NCBI GenBank assembly: GCA_000349905.1
Contig: KB722755.1
Coordinates: 236,778-300,777 of the forward strand
Reading direction: 5' to 3'
Source of the DNA: Volvariella volvacea V23
Taxonomy: Eukaryota > Basidiomycota > Agaricomycetes > Agaricales > Pluteaceae
DNA length: 64,000 nt
This document shows positions 33,040-45,935 of the stretch, piece by piece. Position 1 is the first letter of the stretch; every line of letters starts with the position of its first letter. The notes below the pieces were generated by a model that searched no databases, was not told the origin of the DNA, and saw only the letters and a program-made list of their open reading frames with translations. The position numbers and the translations under genes are program-made.

Positions 33040-33936
33040 TTAAGCTGCAGGAGCGGGTATAGGACCATCGAGTGTCTCGTTCTTCGCAGACCGCGCAGCG
33101 ATCTTTGCCTCCTCTGCTTTCTTTGCCGTCTGCTCGATCTCCGTTAGGAAGTTTTGCAATTCCTGGGCTGGAGTGAGTATACGCGCATAGTATTGACGAA
33201 AAAGCCATACCGTGTTATTTGGTTCGAATGATAACCCAAGTCTAATGGCCTCGCTAGCTTCCTGGGGACGATCGAGTGCCAGCAAGGCTTTGGCCTTCCT
33301 GACATGACCTTTGCTCCAGTTTCGTCGGATTTGGATGACGACTTCTGCGTCCGCTAACGCTGAGATGTAGTCCTTGACTTCATAGAACGACGCAGAACGG
33401 TTCGACATGGCAACCGACAGCTCCTCGCGCATAAACTGGTTAGCTTCCCATGGTGGTCTTTGAGTCGCGAATGCGGCAGCCATGGAATAATGGCCAATAG
33501 CTGGAGGATATTGTCGACTTTTAAAGAGTCTCTAATGGCCAAACGTTAGTCCTACGCGAGGGTATGCATGGCGAAAACTCACGTTGCCTTCTTCCTTTGT
33601 CGAATTGACGGCCTGGGTCAACTGTTGCGAGACAACATTGGAAGGCGGTGGACAACGCAGGTTGGGGTTGGCAACGAGCAATCTCGATAGGCGGTTGAGA
33701 TTAACATAGTCTATCCCACATTCCGCGCATTTTTCCAAAGAATGGGGGCCGCAAAGTGCAACGTGTGCATTTGGGTCGGTGGTCAAGTCGACTTTCTGGA
33801 AATCCTGTTCAATGAGAGCTTGCAACGCAGGGTCCGGAGGCGGTGGGATCAGTTGGGGCTGCTGCTGCTGTGGTGGTGCATGGGAGTGCGAATGCGAGTG
33901 GGACTCGCCCGGTGCATGAGTATGTGAATGGGACAT
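33040..33936 (-). CDS. SEC72: Sec72-like translocon-associated TPR protein
   Basis: Sec72 is a cytosolic, ER-bound subunit of the Sec62/63 complex that helps post-translational import and docks Hsp70 through TPR repeats. Start MSHSHTHAPGESHSHSHSHA at 33934-33936 gives a His-rich N-terminus. Then come IEQDFQKVDLTTDPNAHVAL, CGPHSLEKCAECGIDYVNLN, LNRLSRLLVANPNLRCPPPS and, after an intron, FKSRQYPPAIGHYSMAAAFA. The TPRs read REELSVAMSNRSASFYEVKD, YISALADAEVVIQIRRNWSK and HVRKAKALLALDRPQEASEA. A second intron (33163-33210, 48 nt) splits NNT from ELQNFLTEIEQ; it is a multiple of three without a stop. The stop is TAA at 33040. Confidence 0.8.
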
Positions 33937-34215
33937 GTCGATGCGTTCAAGGCGATGTGCTGGCCAGTGCCAAAGCGGGGCTTCGAGACGCTGACTAAGC
34001 TATGGCATAGCCACCGGAAGTAAGCGTGATCGTGGGAACGATGCTGACTGGATGGGAGTTTTTTCATTGGCAGTCTGTTTTTTCGCAACGGTCTTTGATC
34101 AACGACTACCAACAGTCTCTCCAAAACTCCTCTCAATCATCTTTAGATTCCTTCTTTTTCTTCGTCTTTTCTGTTTAATAACATCGAAAAGCACTAAAAG
34201 AACCTACTTCATAAT
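33937..34215. promoter_or_regulatory. Divergent promoter of SEC72 and DED1
   Basis: The ATGs of the two divergent genes are 279 bp apart. The DED1 side is T/C-rich (34130-34175, tttctttt-like), common for highly expressed fungal genes. No TATA box is evident. Confidence 0.4.
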
Positions 34216-36362
<2,147 letters not shown>

Positions 36363-37807
36363 ATGCCCCCCGACACCGAGAATTGCTGCCTGAATTTTCC
36401 GTCTCCCCTTCTGCAATCGTCCGCTTAACTCCGTCCCTCTCTCTGTCCGACCCTGCCATAAACCTCCACAAAAAGACGCCTTTCTCTTGGGCGCAATACC
36501 GACACCCTCTCCTTCCAATGCAGAATTCATCTTTGTCCACCACTGTATGCCTATTCTCCATTGCGCTGCCCATCTGTCTCCTTGCTGCTTCGTTGTGCGC
36601 TGCTCCCTCCCAAGACATTGTCTCGTCTCGTAACCTCTCTTTGATGACATGATGATGAACACTTAATGATTCCCCCTATCACCGCTGTTGCGGTTACATT
36701 ACACATTCTACATGTAATGCATTCTGCATTCACCCTGTGACGACTGGATGGTTCTTGCAGCCTCCCAATTCGTTCACCCCTTCCAGTCGTTTCTTTGCCT
36801 CGCACTCTGCTTTGGGTTTCTCTGAGTTTTCTTCTGGTTTCATTGGTTCATATTCTTCCCTAGATGTGGGCAATTCCTCCGCCTTTTGATCAGATCAGTT
36901 CGTACCGATGCGATACACTCAATCACCCCCGATTCTCTTTTCCTTCGTTCGGCCTCGCGCCTTTTGGTTTTTAACCACGTGTATTGCGTCCCCTCATATC
37001 CTTTGCTATTCTTCTCTTTAATTCACCGCTTTGCAACTTTAGGATATATTGCACGGACTGATTGATACCCCCATCCACCCCATCCCATCCCACCACTTTA
37101 TCATCACTACTTTTTTTGCCCACCCACATACTCATGTTTCCTTGAATGCATACTGCTAGAAACCCAACGCAATCACCATCCGCATATTACCTACCTGTCT
37201 GCCTGCCTATTACTTTACCCCATCCATACCAATCATCATCTCACATAGTCATCAACATCTCTCTGCCTTTCCTGTTTCTGTGTTTATTTTCTTTTACCTC
37301 CTTTTTCTCTTCGAGTTCCCGAATTTGCTCGTTTCGCCTCTTCCCTCCTCTTCTCCTCCTGCCGCTTCTGTTTTTTGCTTCTCATCCCACTCTTCCTTCA
37401 ACCTTCCCCTTCCACAGCTCCTGTCCATTCGACGCTTTCTCCTCTTCTTTTTCTTTTTCCGTTCTGTTTTCGCTAGCCATATTACATTGACTCGACTTGT
37501 TAGTTATAGATTACGATACGAGACAACCTTCATTTATGTGTTATTAGAGCATCGCATAATGCATCAATCAAGTCTTTTTGTGGATTATTTTGATTGGTTG
37601 ACCGCCTCGTTGAAAATGAACTTCTTTGAACAAGTTTGGTAACTCCGGGTCCCCGAGGCTTGACCTACAAACTGATAACGTTGGCCCTGACAATACAGCT
37701 GTCCCGGACGTAGGCCGTGGACATGCGTTGGCCAAGTACTCAGCTCCCGGGACTCGACGTCGGTGTTAAATAGTTGAGCTTGTACAGTACTCGCTTTATT
37801 TGCAACA
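36363..37807. other. Pyrimidine-rich 1.4-kb intergenic
   Basis: From about 36370 to 37480 the plus strand is strongly C/T-rich (tracts such as cctcccctcctcttctcctcc-like around 37330-37450), giving long but biased open frames of Ser/Phe/Leu/Pro. I take it as the DED1 3' UTR plus the HD-domain gene's upstream region and not as coding. A small non-coding or leader role cannot be excluded. Confidence 0.45.
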
Positions 37808-39254
37808 ATGATGACATTACCCTCTCTGCACCTTGTCCGTTCCCGTTTTGGTGCTCTGCTACCATCTCGACAACGCCACCGCCGCGGCCATCACTCGCTG
37901 CCAGCCTTGCTTTTCGATTCTAAAGCTCGAGTTGGGCTCGTAGGGAGGTTTGCTTGTAGACCACCGGCGGGCGTTGGGTTTAGAGCTAGGCTTAGCAGTG
38001 TTGCCAGTGCCGATAACTTGAAGGATAACTGTGACCTGAAGCCAGCCAGTGGATCGGGAATGTCACGCCCGCAGCCTAACCCGCCGAGCAAACGTGTGTT
38101 TCCGCCTCTGTATCAGACTAGTGGAGATGTGGGGAGGGACCGGTTGGCGTTTTTTCATGTTCTTGAGAGGTTGAAGGCGAGTTGTGAGGTGGATATCAGT
38201 GAAAGTGCGGGTCTAACTAGTGCTGTTGTGCTTTAGACGCAGAAACGAACAGGATGGGTGGACCATAATGTACGTAAAGTTTGGAGTGACATCTGCTCCT
38301 GGCGTTGCCATCGTATGCGCAACCCTCATTGACCCTCTGGCCATGAATGCAGATACCCAACGCAGAGAGGTGAGCACGTTCATTGCTTCGTATATGCATG
38401 TCCTGATCGCTGGGCCTGTTAGCATCTCAGACCACATGTACCGAATGGCCATCTTGGCAATGTGCACATCCGATACCCAGCTGGATGTTTCAAAGTAAGC
38501 ACATAACTCTCAACACCAAACATCCGCGCTGAGCCTTCACTTTGACCAACTGTGCCTTGATCGATATCACCAATTTCCCGCAGATGTGTTATGATGGCGT
38601 TGGTTCACGACCTTGCCGAAGCCCAGGTGGGCGATATAACTCCAAGAGAGGCGATATCCAAAGCGGAGAAACGAAAGCTGGAAGCAGTGAGTAGATTGCA
38701 TGATTGAAGTGCGCATATATGCGAATTTCCAGCCAGCCTCTCCTTCCATGGAACAAATTCACGATAAGCACTAACGCTTTATATAGGAAGCAATGCACAA
38801 CTTTGTTCATGATATGCTGCATTATTCATCCGCTGCGCAAAAAATAGAAGCAATATGGAAGGTGTGTTTGACTTGATTGTTATCCAGCAAAGTTTCATTG
38901 TGTGCAAATCCTAGGAATATGAAGAAGGTCAGACCCCCGAGGCCAAATTTGTAAAAGGTAAGCACCCTCAAATCGAAGAAGATAGGTATGGTAATAGTTT
39001 CGATGATAGATCTGGATAGATTTGAGATGGCCACTCAAGGTACATACATTACTAATCCTTGTGATGTCCTACACTAATGCACTTTCCTTATCATAGCCTT
39101 TGAATACGAAAAAGAGCATCGGGCGAATTTACAAGGCTTCTTTGACAGCAGTATACCGCATATTCGGCATCCCGAGGTGCAAGACTGGGCTCGGTACTTG
39201 GAGAAACAAAGAAATGAAGAGCACGAAAAGATGGAAGGCTCCGAGTCATCATAA
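37808..39254 (+). CDS. HD-domain 5'-deoxynucleotidase (HDDC2/YGK1-like)
   Basis: HDDC2-like proteins are metal-dependent HD-fold nucleotidases acting on deoxyribonucleoside 5'-monophosphates. The N-terminus (MMTLPSLHLVRSRFGALLPS, arginine-rich) could be a mitochondrial presequence. The core is LAFFHVLERLK/TQKRTGWVDHN/IPNAE/SISDHMYRMAILAM, with three introns in it. The first (38177-38236) has a GC donor (AAG|gcgagt). The third coding exon (38353-38369) is only 17 nt. The HD signature is ALVHDLAEAQVGDITP; later motifs are MHNFVHDMLHY, IWKEYEEGQTPEAKFVK, DLDRFEMATQAFEYEKEH and FFDSSIPHIRHPEVQDWA. The stop is TAA at 39252. It is 262 bp upstream of the PARG-like gene, same strand. Confidence 0.88.
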
Positions 39255-39516
39255 GCATAGGGTGCGTTGATGCATCATTATTTACGCAGCCGGACTACTG
39301 CGTAGTATAGAATTAGAGTACTGTTCCTCATGTAGAGCAATGGCCTATGATGGAATAGTATACCCTCTGATGCGCGCAAGCACATGTGACTGTATTGATC
39401 ACCTCGCCACCCCTTTCTCTCTAACTCCCACCGTCAAGCAAGTGGAAACGTACGTGTACTAAGCCTTCCGCACACACGAAATTGGCGTCTCTAATCCAGT
39501 CGATCATGCAGTCGAT

Positions 39517-40516
39517 ATGCGACGCACCATTGCAAGAGCTATTCGGACCCCCAGCAGGCTACCTACCCTCTCTGAGCGCCAAAAGATCGCACAAGACACA
39601 ATAGATAGGAGCAGCGCCATCGTCGCCGAGCACACCGCTGAGGGCGCTACCTTGGACTCTCAGTTCATCAGGGATCAACTTGATCCACTGCCTGGGCTCA
39701 CATCAGAGCAGGAGTCTCTCCCGAGAGTAACTGTGGATGTTCAGAACATGGACTCTTTCGAAGCCGCCAGGGAGTTGCTCAAGCGTTATCCAGACGCCAA
39801 GGGAAAGATTACCGTCCTTAACTTGGCGAGCGATATATACCCTGCTGGTAGTTGGGTGGAAACTCTCTCAATGACTCAGGTGGCCTTATTCTTGCGCGCC
39901 TATCCTGAGTGTGGTTTACTAACGCTCCTCGTTCAGGAAGAGGCATTGTGTTACTCCTCGACGCTTTATGCTACTCTCAAGGAAGAATACTACCCATGGC
40001 CAAACACCGGACAAGGCTCCATCGCTGGGATATTCTCACCCGGCGTCGTTGTGTTCAAGGATACGTTGAGTAAACTCTGTGCGGATCTTCCAAAAGAGCA
40101 GAGGATGGTCGTTTCTGTTATAACTGTAGCTGCGCCCAGGTGGCCAAAGTTGAGCGCTGATAGGACAACCTTTCGTGATCCTTCCGTGTTGGAAGATCTC
40201 AGAGGAAAGATAAGACTGGTGTACAGGATGGCATTGCACAACGGACAGGAGTACATCGTTCCCGGTAAGTAGCTTGATACGCAATCATCGATGTGGATCG
40301 TTGATATGGTTGTTCGTTCAAGGTGCGATGGGATGCGGTGCTTATGGCTGTCCAGCAAAGATTGTAGCACAAGAAATGAAGGATGTACTGCTAGAACCAG
40401 AATTTGTTGGGAGGTTTAAGGGCATCTTGTTCGCTGTCTACTCGGCCGGGGACGTAGGACCAGCAGCCGAGAACTTCAACATATTCAATAGCACTTTGAA
40501 CGGTACAGTTGTTTGA
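39517..40516 (+). CDS. Microbial-type PARG / TIGR02452-like protein
   Basis: The family (DUF2263, microbial-type poly(ADP-ribose) glycohydrolase catalytic domain) has a macrodomain fold that removes ADP-ribose chains. Exon 1 (39517-39879) runs from MRRTIARAIRTPSRLPTLSE to ITVLNLASDIYPAGSW and ETLSMTQ. A 57-nt intron (39880-39936, branch ctaac) joins EEALCYSSTLYATLKEEYY. QEE is the catalytic loop. The canonical glycine cluster is reduced to YPAGSW. Exon 2 continues SPGVVVFKDTLSKLCADLP and VVSVITVAAPRWPKL. The last exon has GAMGCGAYGCPAKIVAQEMK, RFKGILFAVYSAG and ends NGTVV. Activity is uncertain because of the changed glycine motif. Confidence 0.8.
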
Positions 40517-40632
40517 ATCAACTAGGGATTCGTCTACCTTTTGGCTTTGAATTGAATATGTAGTTGATTTAAACGGGCACATATGTTACATTTAGCGATT
40601 AATGCTTACAGTTTGTCGCCCGTCTAATTTCT

Positions 40633-41715
40633 CTAATTTCCTGCTGCCCAATCCCTGGGGTTCCTTAGATACTCCAACAGCTCGGCTTCCCTCGTTCCTT
40701 CCTCTCCCATGTCCGACATATATTCCCATCTAGCAGTCTCTGGCAAGCTCATCAAGATACTCTCAATCCTCGCTCCAGGTGTCATCAGCCCAAATTTAGT
40801 TCCTCTATCATAAACCAAGTTGAACTCTACATATCGCCCACGGCGCAATAACTGCCATCGTCTCTCCTCCGCGGTCCATGGCAACGAATGACGGCGGCTC
40901 AAGATGGGTATGTAGGACGGGACAAAGGCGTCTCCGAGATCCCTAACAAACGAGAAGACCTCCTCCTGTGTCTTGGGGCGTTTGATCCCCGAGTCCTCGG
41001 GTAGCTTGAGATGAGGCCCCTCGTTGAGATCATCAAAGAAGATCCCACCAAGACCTCGCGATTCCCCGCGATGGGTGATGAAGAAGTACTTGTCGCACCA
41101 CTCCTTGAATGCAGGGTACAGCTGACTTCCGTGAGGGTCGCAAGCTTTCTTGAGTGTCTGATGGAAATGGACCGTATCTTCCTCGTACAGATACGAAGGT
41201 GTCAGGTCTGCTCCCCCTCCAAACCACCACGCTAATAGTTTAGGCTCTTCCGTCCTCTTTTCTTCGGGCTCAGTGGGATCTACGGGCTCTGTGATTTCAA
41301 AGTAACGGTAGTTGGCATGGACGGTGGGAGCATGAGGATTACGAGGGTGAATCACAAGACTGATCCCTCCCGCGAAGAAAGGCAACCCTTCCGGACGATC
41401 GGGTAGCGGCATCGAGGTGTGATCTGCTCTCATCTGCTTGATAGCAGCCGGAGGGAGGATACCATGCACGACGGAGATGTTGACTCCGGCTTTTTCGAGG
41501 ACGGTTTCGTGGGTGTTGATGCGTTGCTCGATGGAGGGTGGTGTGGCGAACACGCAGGACCGGCCTGAACCCCCCTGCGCACGGGTCCACGAATCGCGTT
41601 TGAATGGAGGTGCGTTTGGGTCTAGTTCTTCGAGTGCAGAGACGATTCTGTCTTGCAAGGAAACAACGTATTCTTCCACTCGTTGGCGCATTGGCTTAGG
41701 TGCAATATCGGTCAT
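40633..41715 (-). CDS. HEM13: Coproporphyrinogen III oxidase
   Basis: The oxygen-dependent enzyme converts coproporphyrinogen III to protoporphyrinogen IX in haem synthesis. This is a single exon of 360 residues, ATG at 41715, close to the yeast length. Visible motifs are DSWTRAQGGSGRSCVFA, INTHETVLEKAGVNISVVHG, FFAGGISLVIHPRNPHAPTV, VHANYRYFEI, LLAWWFGGGADLTPSYLYEE, CDKYFFITHRGESRGLGGIF, FDDLNEG, and the family signature RGRYVEFNLVYDRGTKFGLM, followed by ESILMSLPETARWEYM. The stop is TAA. No presequence is evident, as in yeast, where the enzyme is cytosolic. It is convergent with the PARG-like gene (116 bp). Confidence 0.97.
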   Translation of the reverse strand: MTDIAPKPMRQRVEEYVVSLQDRIVSALEELDPNAPPFKRDSWTRAQGGSGRSCVFATPPSIEQRINTHETVLEKAGVNISVVHGILPPAAIKQMRADHTSMPLPDRPEGLPFFAGGISLVIHPRNPHAPTVHANYRYFEITEPVDPTEPEEKRTEEPKLLAWWFGGGADLTPSYLYEEDTVHFHQTLKKACDPHGSQLYPAFKEWCDKYFFITHRGESRGLGGIFFDDLNEGPHLKLPEDSGIKRPKTQEEVFSFVRDLGDAFVPSYIPILSRRHSLPWTAEERRWQLLRRGRYVEFNLVYDRGTKFGLMTPGARIESILMSLPETARWEYMSDMGEEGTREAELLEYLRNPRDWAAGN

Positions 41716-42296
41716 GGTGGTCGTGGGTGAAGATAGAAGCTATCGTGGGGAGTGTGGAGGAGACGCGTGGGATGGTAAGAATGGGCACGGAAACGGGACA
41801 CGACGCTCATGGGAGCTGTTTATGGTTGATGTGAGCATCTAGCCCACGGATAATCTAGACGCGTCCTTTTCTCGTCCTCGACCTCGATGTCGAACTAACA
41901 AGCGCATTTTGCTTCGAGACCACGCGCTCGCCGCCCACAGAACGCCCTGGACTCTGTTGTCCCCACCTGGCTGCCAGGTTTAGAGAAACCAAACCCTCGC
42001 AAAACCCTCGCATATTGCATCTCTTTCTCTCGGATGCGGAGATACGCCATTTGGCTCGGCTATGGCCCCAACGTATAGGAATTGGAAGAGGCAGATGACA
42101 TGAGTGTGGAAGTTAAAGGGACACGTCATCTCTTTCTCCTACTGGGAATAATTTCAGCTTTTGCTGGTTATTCCCTCAGAGACGTGAGTGTCGCTCAGAC
42201 AAGTACACCCTCCCCATAAACTCGTTTTCCCTCTTGACCGCTATAAATTCGTCATTTCAATTATACTATTTGATAAACTAAACATACACTAGCATA
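41716..42296. other. HEM13 promoter side and downstream of F-box gene
   Basis: This 581-bp stretch includes the HEM13 upstream region. No gene or obvious haem/oxygen element is seen by eye. A/T-rich sequence at 42240-42300 is probably the 3' flank of the next gene. Confidence 0.35.
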
Positions 42297-43886
42297 CTAT
42301 TCAAGTTTAAATATTGGGGCGACCTCACAATAAGGGTTAGGGTCAAATGTCTTCAGGAATGTTTCCTCCCCTTGCTCCTGCGCCGATGTAGGAGCTATCT
42401 TCCATCCTGCTAGTACGCGAAATAGGCTATCGAACGCAGCAATTTTAACTGTAATCGACAGGTAAATCAGCTTTAGTCTCCTGACCAAAATTGTCCTGCC
42501 AACAACTTTAACGTCCTCCGCAAAGTCATCTATATTCCAATCTGTAAGAGACCAATCAGACTCCAACCTCTTAAGGTTTGGCACCGCCATGGAATAATCC
42601 AGTAAGCGCTGGAAATCATCCGTCGTGAAAGGTGCTGCCATAATGACATGCAGACATTCGAGCCTCTGGAACGCGGATGGATTGGGCCAGGTTGTAAAGT
42701 CAGCAGGTAGGTTTCTGGAGGGAACAACACCGAACGGAAAGGATATTGTGAGTGAGGCGAATGAAGCGGCGTGCTGCAGAAGAACCGTTGCAATGGAGTC
42801 GTGAACGTGGGAGGTTTGAGCGGATGCTTGACAACGTAGCTCTAGCCTTTCCAGCCCAGTATACGATGTGAGATATCCCATTAGGGCATCAGAGATGCCG
42901 TATTCAAGAGTTAATTCGATGAGGCATGCACCAGATTCTTTGAGTGTGCACCACAGAAGATCAAGATTCACCAGGGGTTCTGGGGAAGGATAACCAAACT
43001 GGATCGTAAGCGTTTTGAGGTTCCGTAACCTCGGGAGGTTGCGCGGAGGCACAGAGTTGTCTGTGTTCGCGTTAGGGAAGTCTCCTGTGATCATCAGCAC
43101 CTCGAGGGATAGCTCTTCTATCTCTGGTGGAAATACCTCCTCCAGGGTGCAAATCGTATATGGGCAATAATGAGTGATGCGCAGGAATCGCAGACCTGGA
43201 TTGCGAAGAACAATATCACCCAGTTGCAAACTAGCTCGAAGGGTTCTGTCCCAGTTGTATGTATGAACCTCCAGGCTTTGTAATTGACGAAATGGTGGGA
43301 GGATCTGATGTAGGGGATTGTGTACTTGCACGTCGACTGGAGCTCTCCACCTGAGCTCAGAGAGTTTGCCTCCTGAGGACTGATATATTACCTGTCCTAA
43401 GCGACTTGCAAAATGTCGATAAATTTCGTGGCAGCGCTGCATTTCCAGCTTAGCATCGACGGTACGCAGAGACGTATATTTTTGTAGTTCATCCCAGAGA
43501 GATGACTGATTATCAACTTCCTGTGCGTCCCCTATCGGTTTTTTCCTGCCGAAAGCTATGAGGGTGATGCTAAGGAATGGTATATGCTGAGCAAATGCAG
43601 TGGGTGTGGGTATTAAGGCGTCGAAAGGTCTAATTTTCGTTTCGGCGCGGTGTAGTCTCTGTTTTTGATCCCATACGATGGTGCATTCAACGTCGATGTT
43701 ATCGACGATGTGCGGCGTAAAGAAAGTGCTGAGTCGCCGCGATGTCAGACGCAGTGAGAGTAAGTCTCCAGCTCTATCGCGCCAATCGGTTATGTCCTTG
43801 TCTGAGAGGTATTCCAGGATCCGAAGAAGGATTTCGCTGGGACAGCGCTCGATAGGTGAAGAACAAGAGCGTTGGAGATCACCCAT
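42297..43886 (-). CDS. F-box / LRR-like protein, single exon
   Basis: A single-exon F-box protein, probably an SCF adaptor. The first in-frame ATG gives MGDLQRSCSSPIERCPSE at 43886; the frame is open further upstream but without another ATG. The F-box is CPSEILLRILEYLSDKDITD, then LLSLRLTSRRLSTFFTPHIV. The remainder shows irregular leucine-rich periodicity: LQSLEVHTYNWDRTLRASLQ, NPGLRFLRITHYCPY, LPRLRNLKTLTIQFGYPSPE and TSYTGLERLELRCQASAQTS. It ends NPYCEVAPIFKLE, TGA/TAA-type stop at 42297. The next feature upstream on the same strand is its broken copy, so this is the intact member of a tandem pair. Confidence 0.8.
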   Translation of the reverse strand: MGDLQRSCSSPIERCPSEILLRILEYLSDKDITDWRDRAGDLLSLRLTSRRLSTFFTPHIVDNIDVECTIVWDQKQRLHRAETKIRPFDALIPTPTAFAQHIPFLSITLIAFGRKKPIGDAQEVDNQSSLWDELQKYTSLRTVDAKLEMQRCHEIYRHFASRLGQVIYQSSGGKLSELRWRAPVDVQVHNPLHQILPPFRQLQSLEVHTYNWDRTLRASLQLGDIVLRNPGLRFLRITHYCPYTICTLEEVFPPEIEELSLEVLMITGDFPNANTDNSVPPRNLPRLRNLKTLTIQFGYPSPEPLVNLDLLWCTLKESGACLIELTLEYGISDALMGYLTSYTGLERLELRCQASAQTSHVHDSIATVLLQHAASFASLTISFPFGVVPSRNLPADFTTWPNPSAFQRLECLHVIMAAPFTTDDFQRLLDYSMAVPNLKRLESDWSLTDWNIDDFAEDVKVVGRTILVRRLKLIYLSITVKIAAFDSLFRVLAGWKIAPTSAQEQGEETFLKTFDPNPYCEVAPIFKLE

Positions 43887-44451
43887 CAGTGATGTGGTTG
43901 GTGGACGAATAGCGTGGTTGATTGTTTGCAAGTCATGTTTTTCTATATTTTGTTACGTACGCGCTAAGGTCACCACAAGTCCTTCGATTGAGAGGTTCAC
44001 TTCACAAGATGTTGAGGCGTCGGATCAGGTCCATAGAAAATTCGTGCCTATGAGCCGCAGCACAAGGCTATCAGATTCTGAGGAAATAAGACGTTGAGAG
44101 TGAGAATTTTGTATGCAGCTGAATGGCATCAAACTCCGGAAAGAAGTATCGACGTGTATCAATAATGATAAGAAATTGTGCAATACTTTGCACCATTAAG
44201 TAAATAATAAAGAGCCTGCGGGAAAGTGCTTTAAGTCAAAACATCTCCACGGAAACCTGAAGAAGGTATAAGCCGTCATGGATATATAATGTAGTCCCCG
44301 TCTGGGCCGAATTATCCATAAGCCTGAGTGAAGCTGCCCAACAGAAAGCGTTCCTGCTCCCCTGGAGCATTCCCTTCCTCCAGCGGAAAGTTTATGTTCC
44401 ACCTCAATCACCGTTGAGGATTGTCGTCAGACATTCTAATCCTGACCACAA

Positions 44452-45935
44452 TCAGACGCAAGCTACATCTCCTAATGAAAACCTCCTTGACGCATTTAAC
44501 AGTCTGCAACACTCGCTCCGCTTAAATTTCTGAGAGACCACTCTACCCTTATCTAACTTAGGGATACTTGTCGCGTAATCCAGTAAGTATTGCAGGTTTT
44601 CTGAGCTAAACCTCCGGGACATTGGAGTGACGAGATGAAGGAGAGTGAGCTGAACAAATTCTGATGGCGGCGACCAGGTTACGGGGTCAAAAGCTAGGTC
44701 GCACCGAAATGTCGTTGCAAGTGGCCATTTAATTCTATGAGACCTTATCCAAATCGCGGTGAGTGATGAAGTATGTTGTGATAGTACCTTTGTGAAGGTG
44801 TCGCGGAAGTCGATGGTCTGGGTGGGGACAAGGCACCTAAGCCTCAAGCTTTTTAGCCCACTATACGATGCGAGGTATTCCATCAGAGTATCAGAGGCAC
44901 CGTAATCGAGTATTAAACGCGTGAGGTGGGCACCAGGTTCTTTGAGTGTGCACTAAGGAAGTCAAGATCCACAGCGGAGGCTGGAGGAGACTCCAATGCA
45001 TACCTCGACTTCCCTGAGTTTGGGCATCCTCGGAACGCCCCGAGGTAATGCACAGGCATCTTGGTACATATCGCGGGAAGCACAAGGGAGTGTTCCAGTT
45101 ATACTCGTTGTATTGAGGGCTAATTCATCGACCCCCGGAGGGAATAATTCCTCCGGATTGCAGAACGGATATGGGTAATCGTAGCCGAGGTGAATAAATC
45201 GTAGACTTGGATTGAGAAGGATAGGATTTCCCAGTTGTGACAGAGGTTGAGGCGGTTTCTCCCAATCGTGTGGGGAAGTATCATCAATATAAGAATGCAG
45301 AGTTTCCAAGCCTTGAAATGGTGGGAGGATCCTATGCATTGGTTGCTGTAGTTGTAGTTCCAGTGGAACTCTCCAGTAAAGCCAAGAAATTCTGTTTCCA
45401 GTAGGCTGGCACACTGTTTGTCCGAGACGACTTGCAAGGCATTTATAAAGAGCGTGGTTCCCCTCTAATCCTCGTTTAACAGACCAAGTGATGTCAATGG
45501 ATTGGAGACATCTATACTTCTGGAGTTTTTCCCAAAAAAGCCTGAGGTCTTGATGATCCACGACCTCACATAAATCGCGCACTGGGCATTCTCGACTTCT
45601 GGTTTGTGTGTAAAATATAATATCGAGGTCTGATATATTCTGAGCGAAGACGTCCGGAGCAGGTACAAATGTGCCATGTGGTCAATAGGATATTTTTGCA
45701 TGTGGAAAACCTGCTTCCGTCAGCCACCCCATATCCAGCACGTTGGATAGTAGGTAGAGGTCGACAGTAATGGGCTGGGTAAAAACAGGGTTCAGGTGTC
45801 GACATAGTAGCGTAGTGTTAGCAGCTGCCGCTGTCTTTGGCGTTGACTAATGATGGCATCCAAAAGACATTCCTGAATCTGAAGTAGAACTTCATTGGGA
45901 CGGCGCTCGAAGGGGAAGAGCTCTGCATTGGCCAT
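44452..45935 (-). pseudogene. Decayed tandem copy of the F-box gene
   Basis: Pieces match the intact neighbour in order: NEVLLQIQECL (neighbour SEILLRILEYL) from an ATG at 45935 but stopping after LTLRYYVDT; then WEKLQKYRCLQSIDITWSVK, SRLGQTVCQPTGNRISWL, MHRILPPFQGLETLHSYID, NPSLRFIHLGYDYPYPFCN and EVEVCIGVSSS; then another frame MEYLASYSGLKSLRLRC, LLHLVTPMSRRFSS and NLQYLLDYATSIPKLDKG. At least two frame breaks and an early stop separate them (near 45790 and 44950). No intron plan repairs these. Still recognisable over its full length, so the loss is fairly recent. Confidence 0.78.

Noticed and set aside
37146..37642. Long plus-strand frames rich in Ser, Phe, Leu and Pro
   Set aside because: Produced by the pyrimidine-rich tract; composition is that of the DNA bias, not of a protein.
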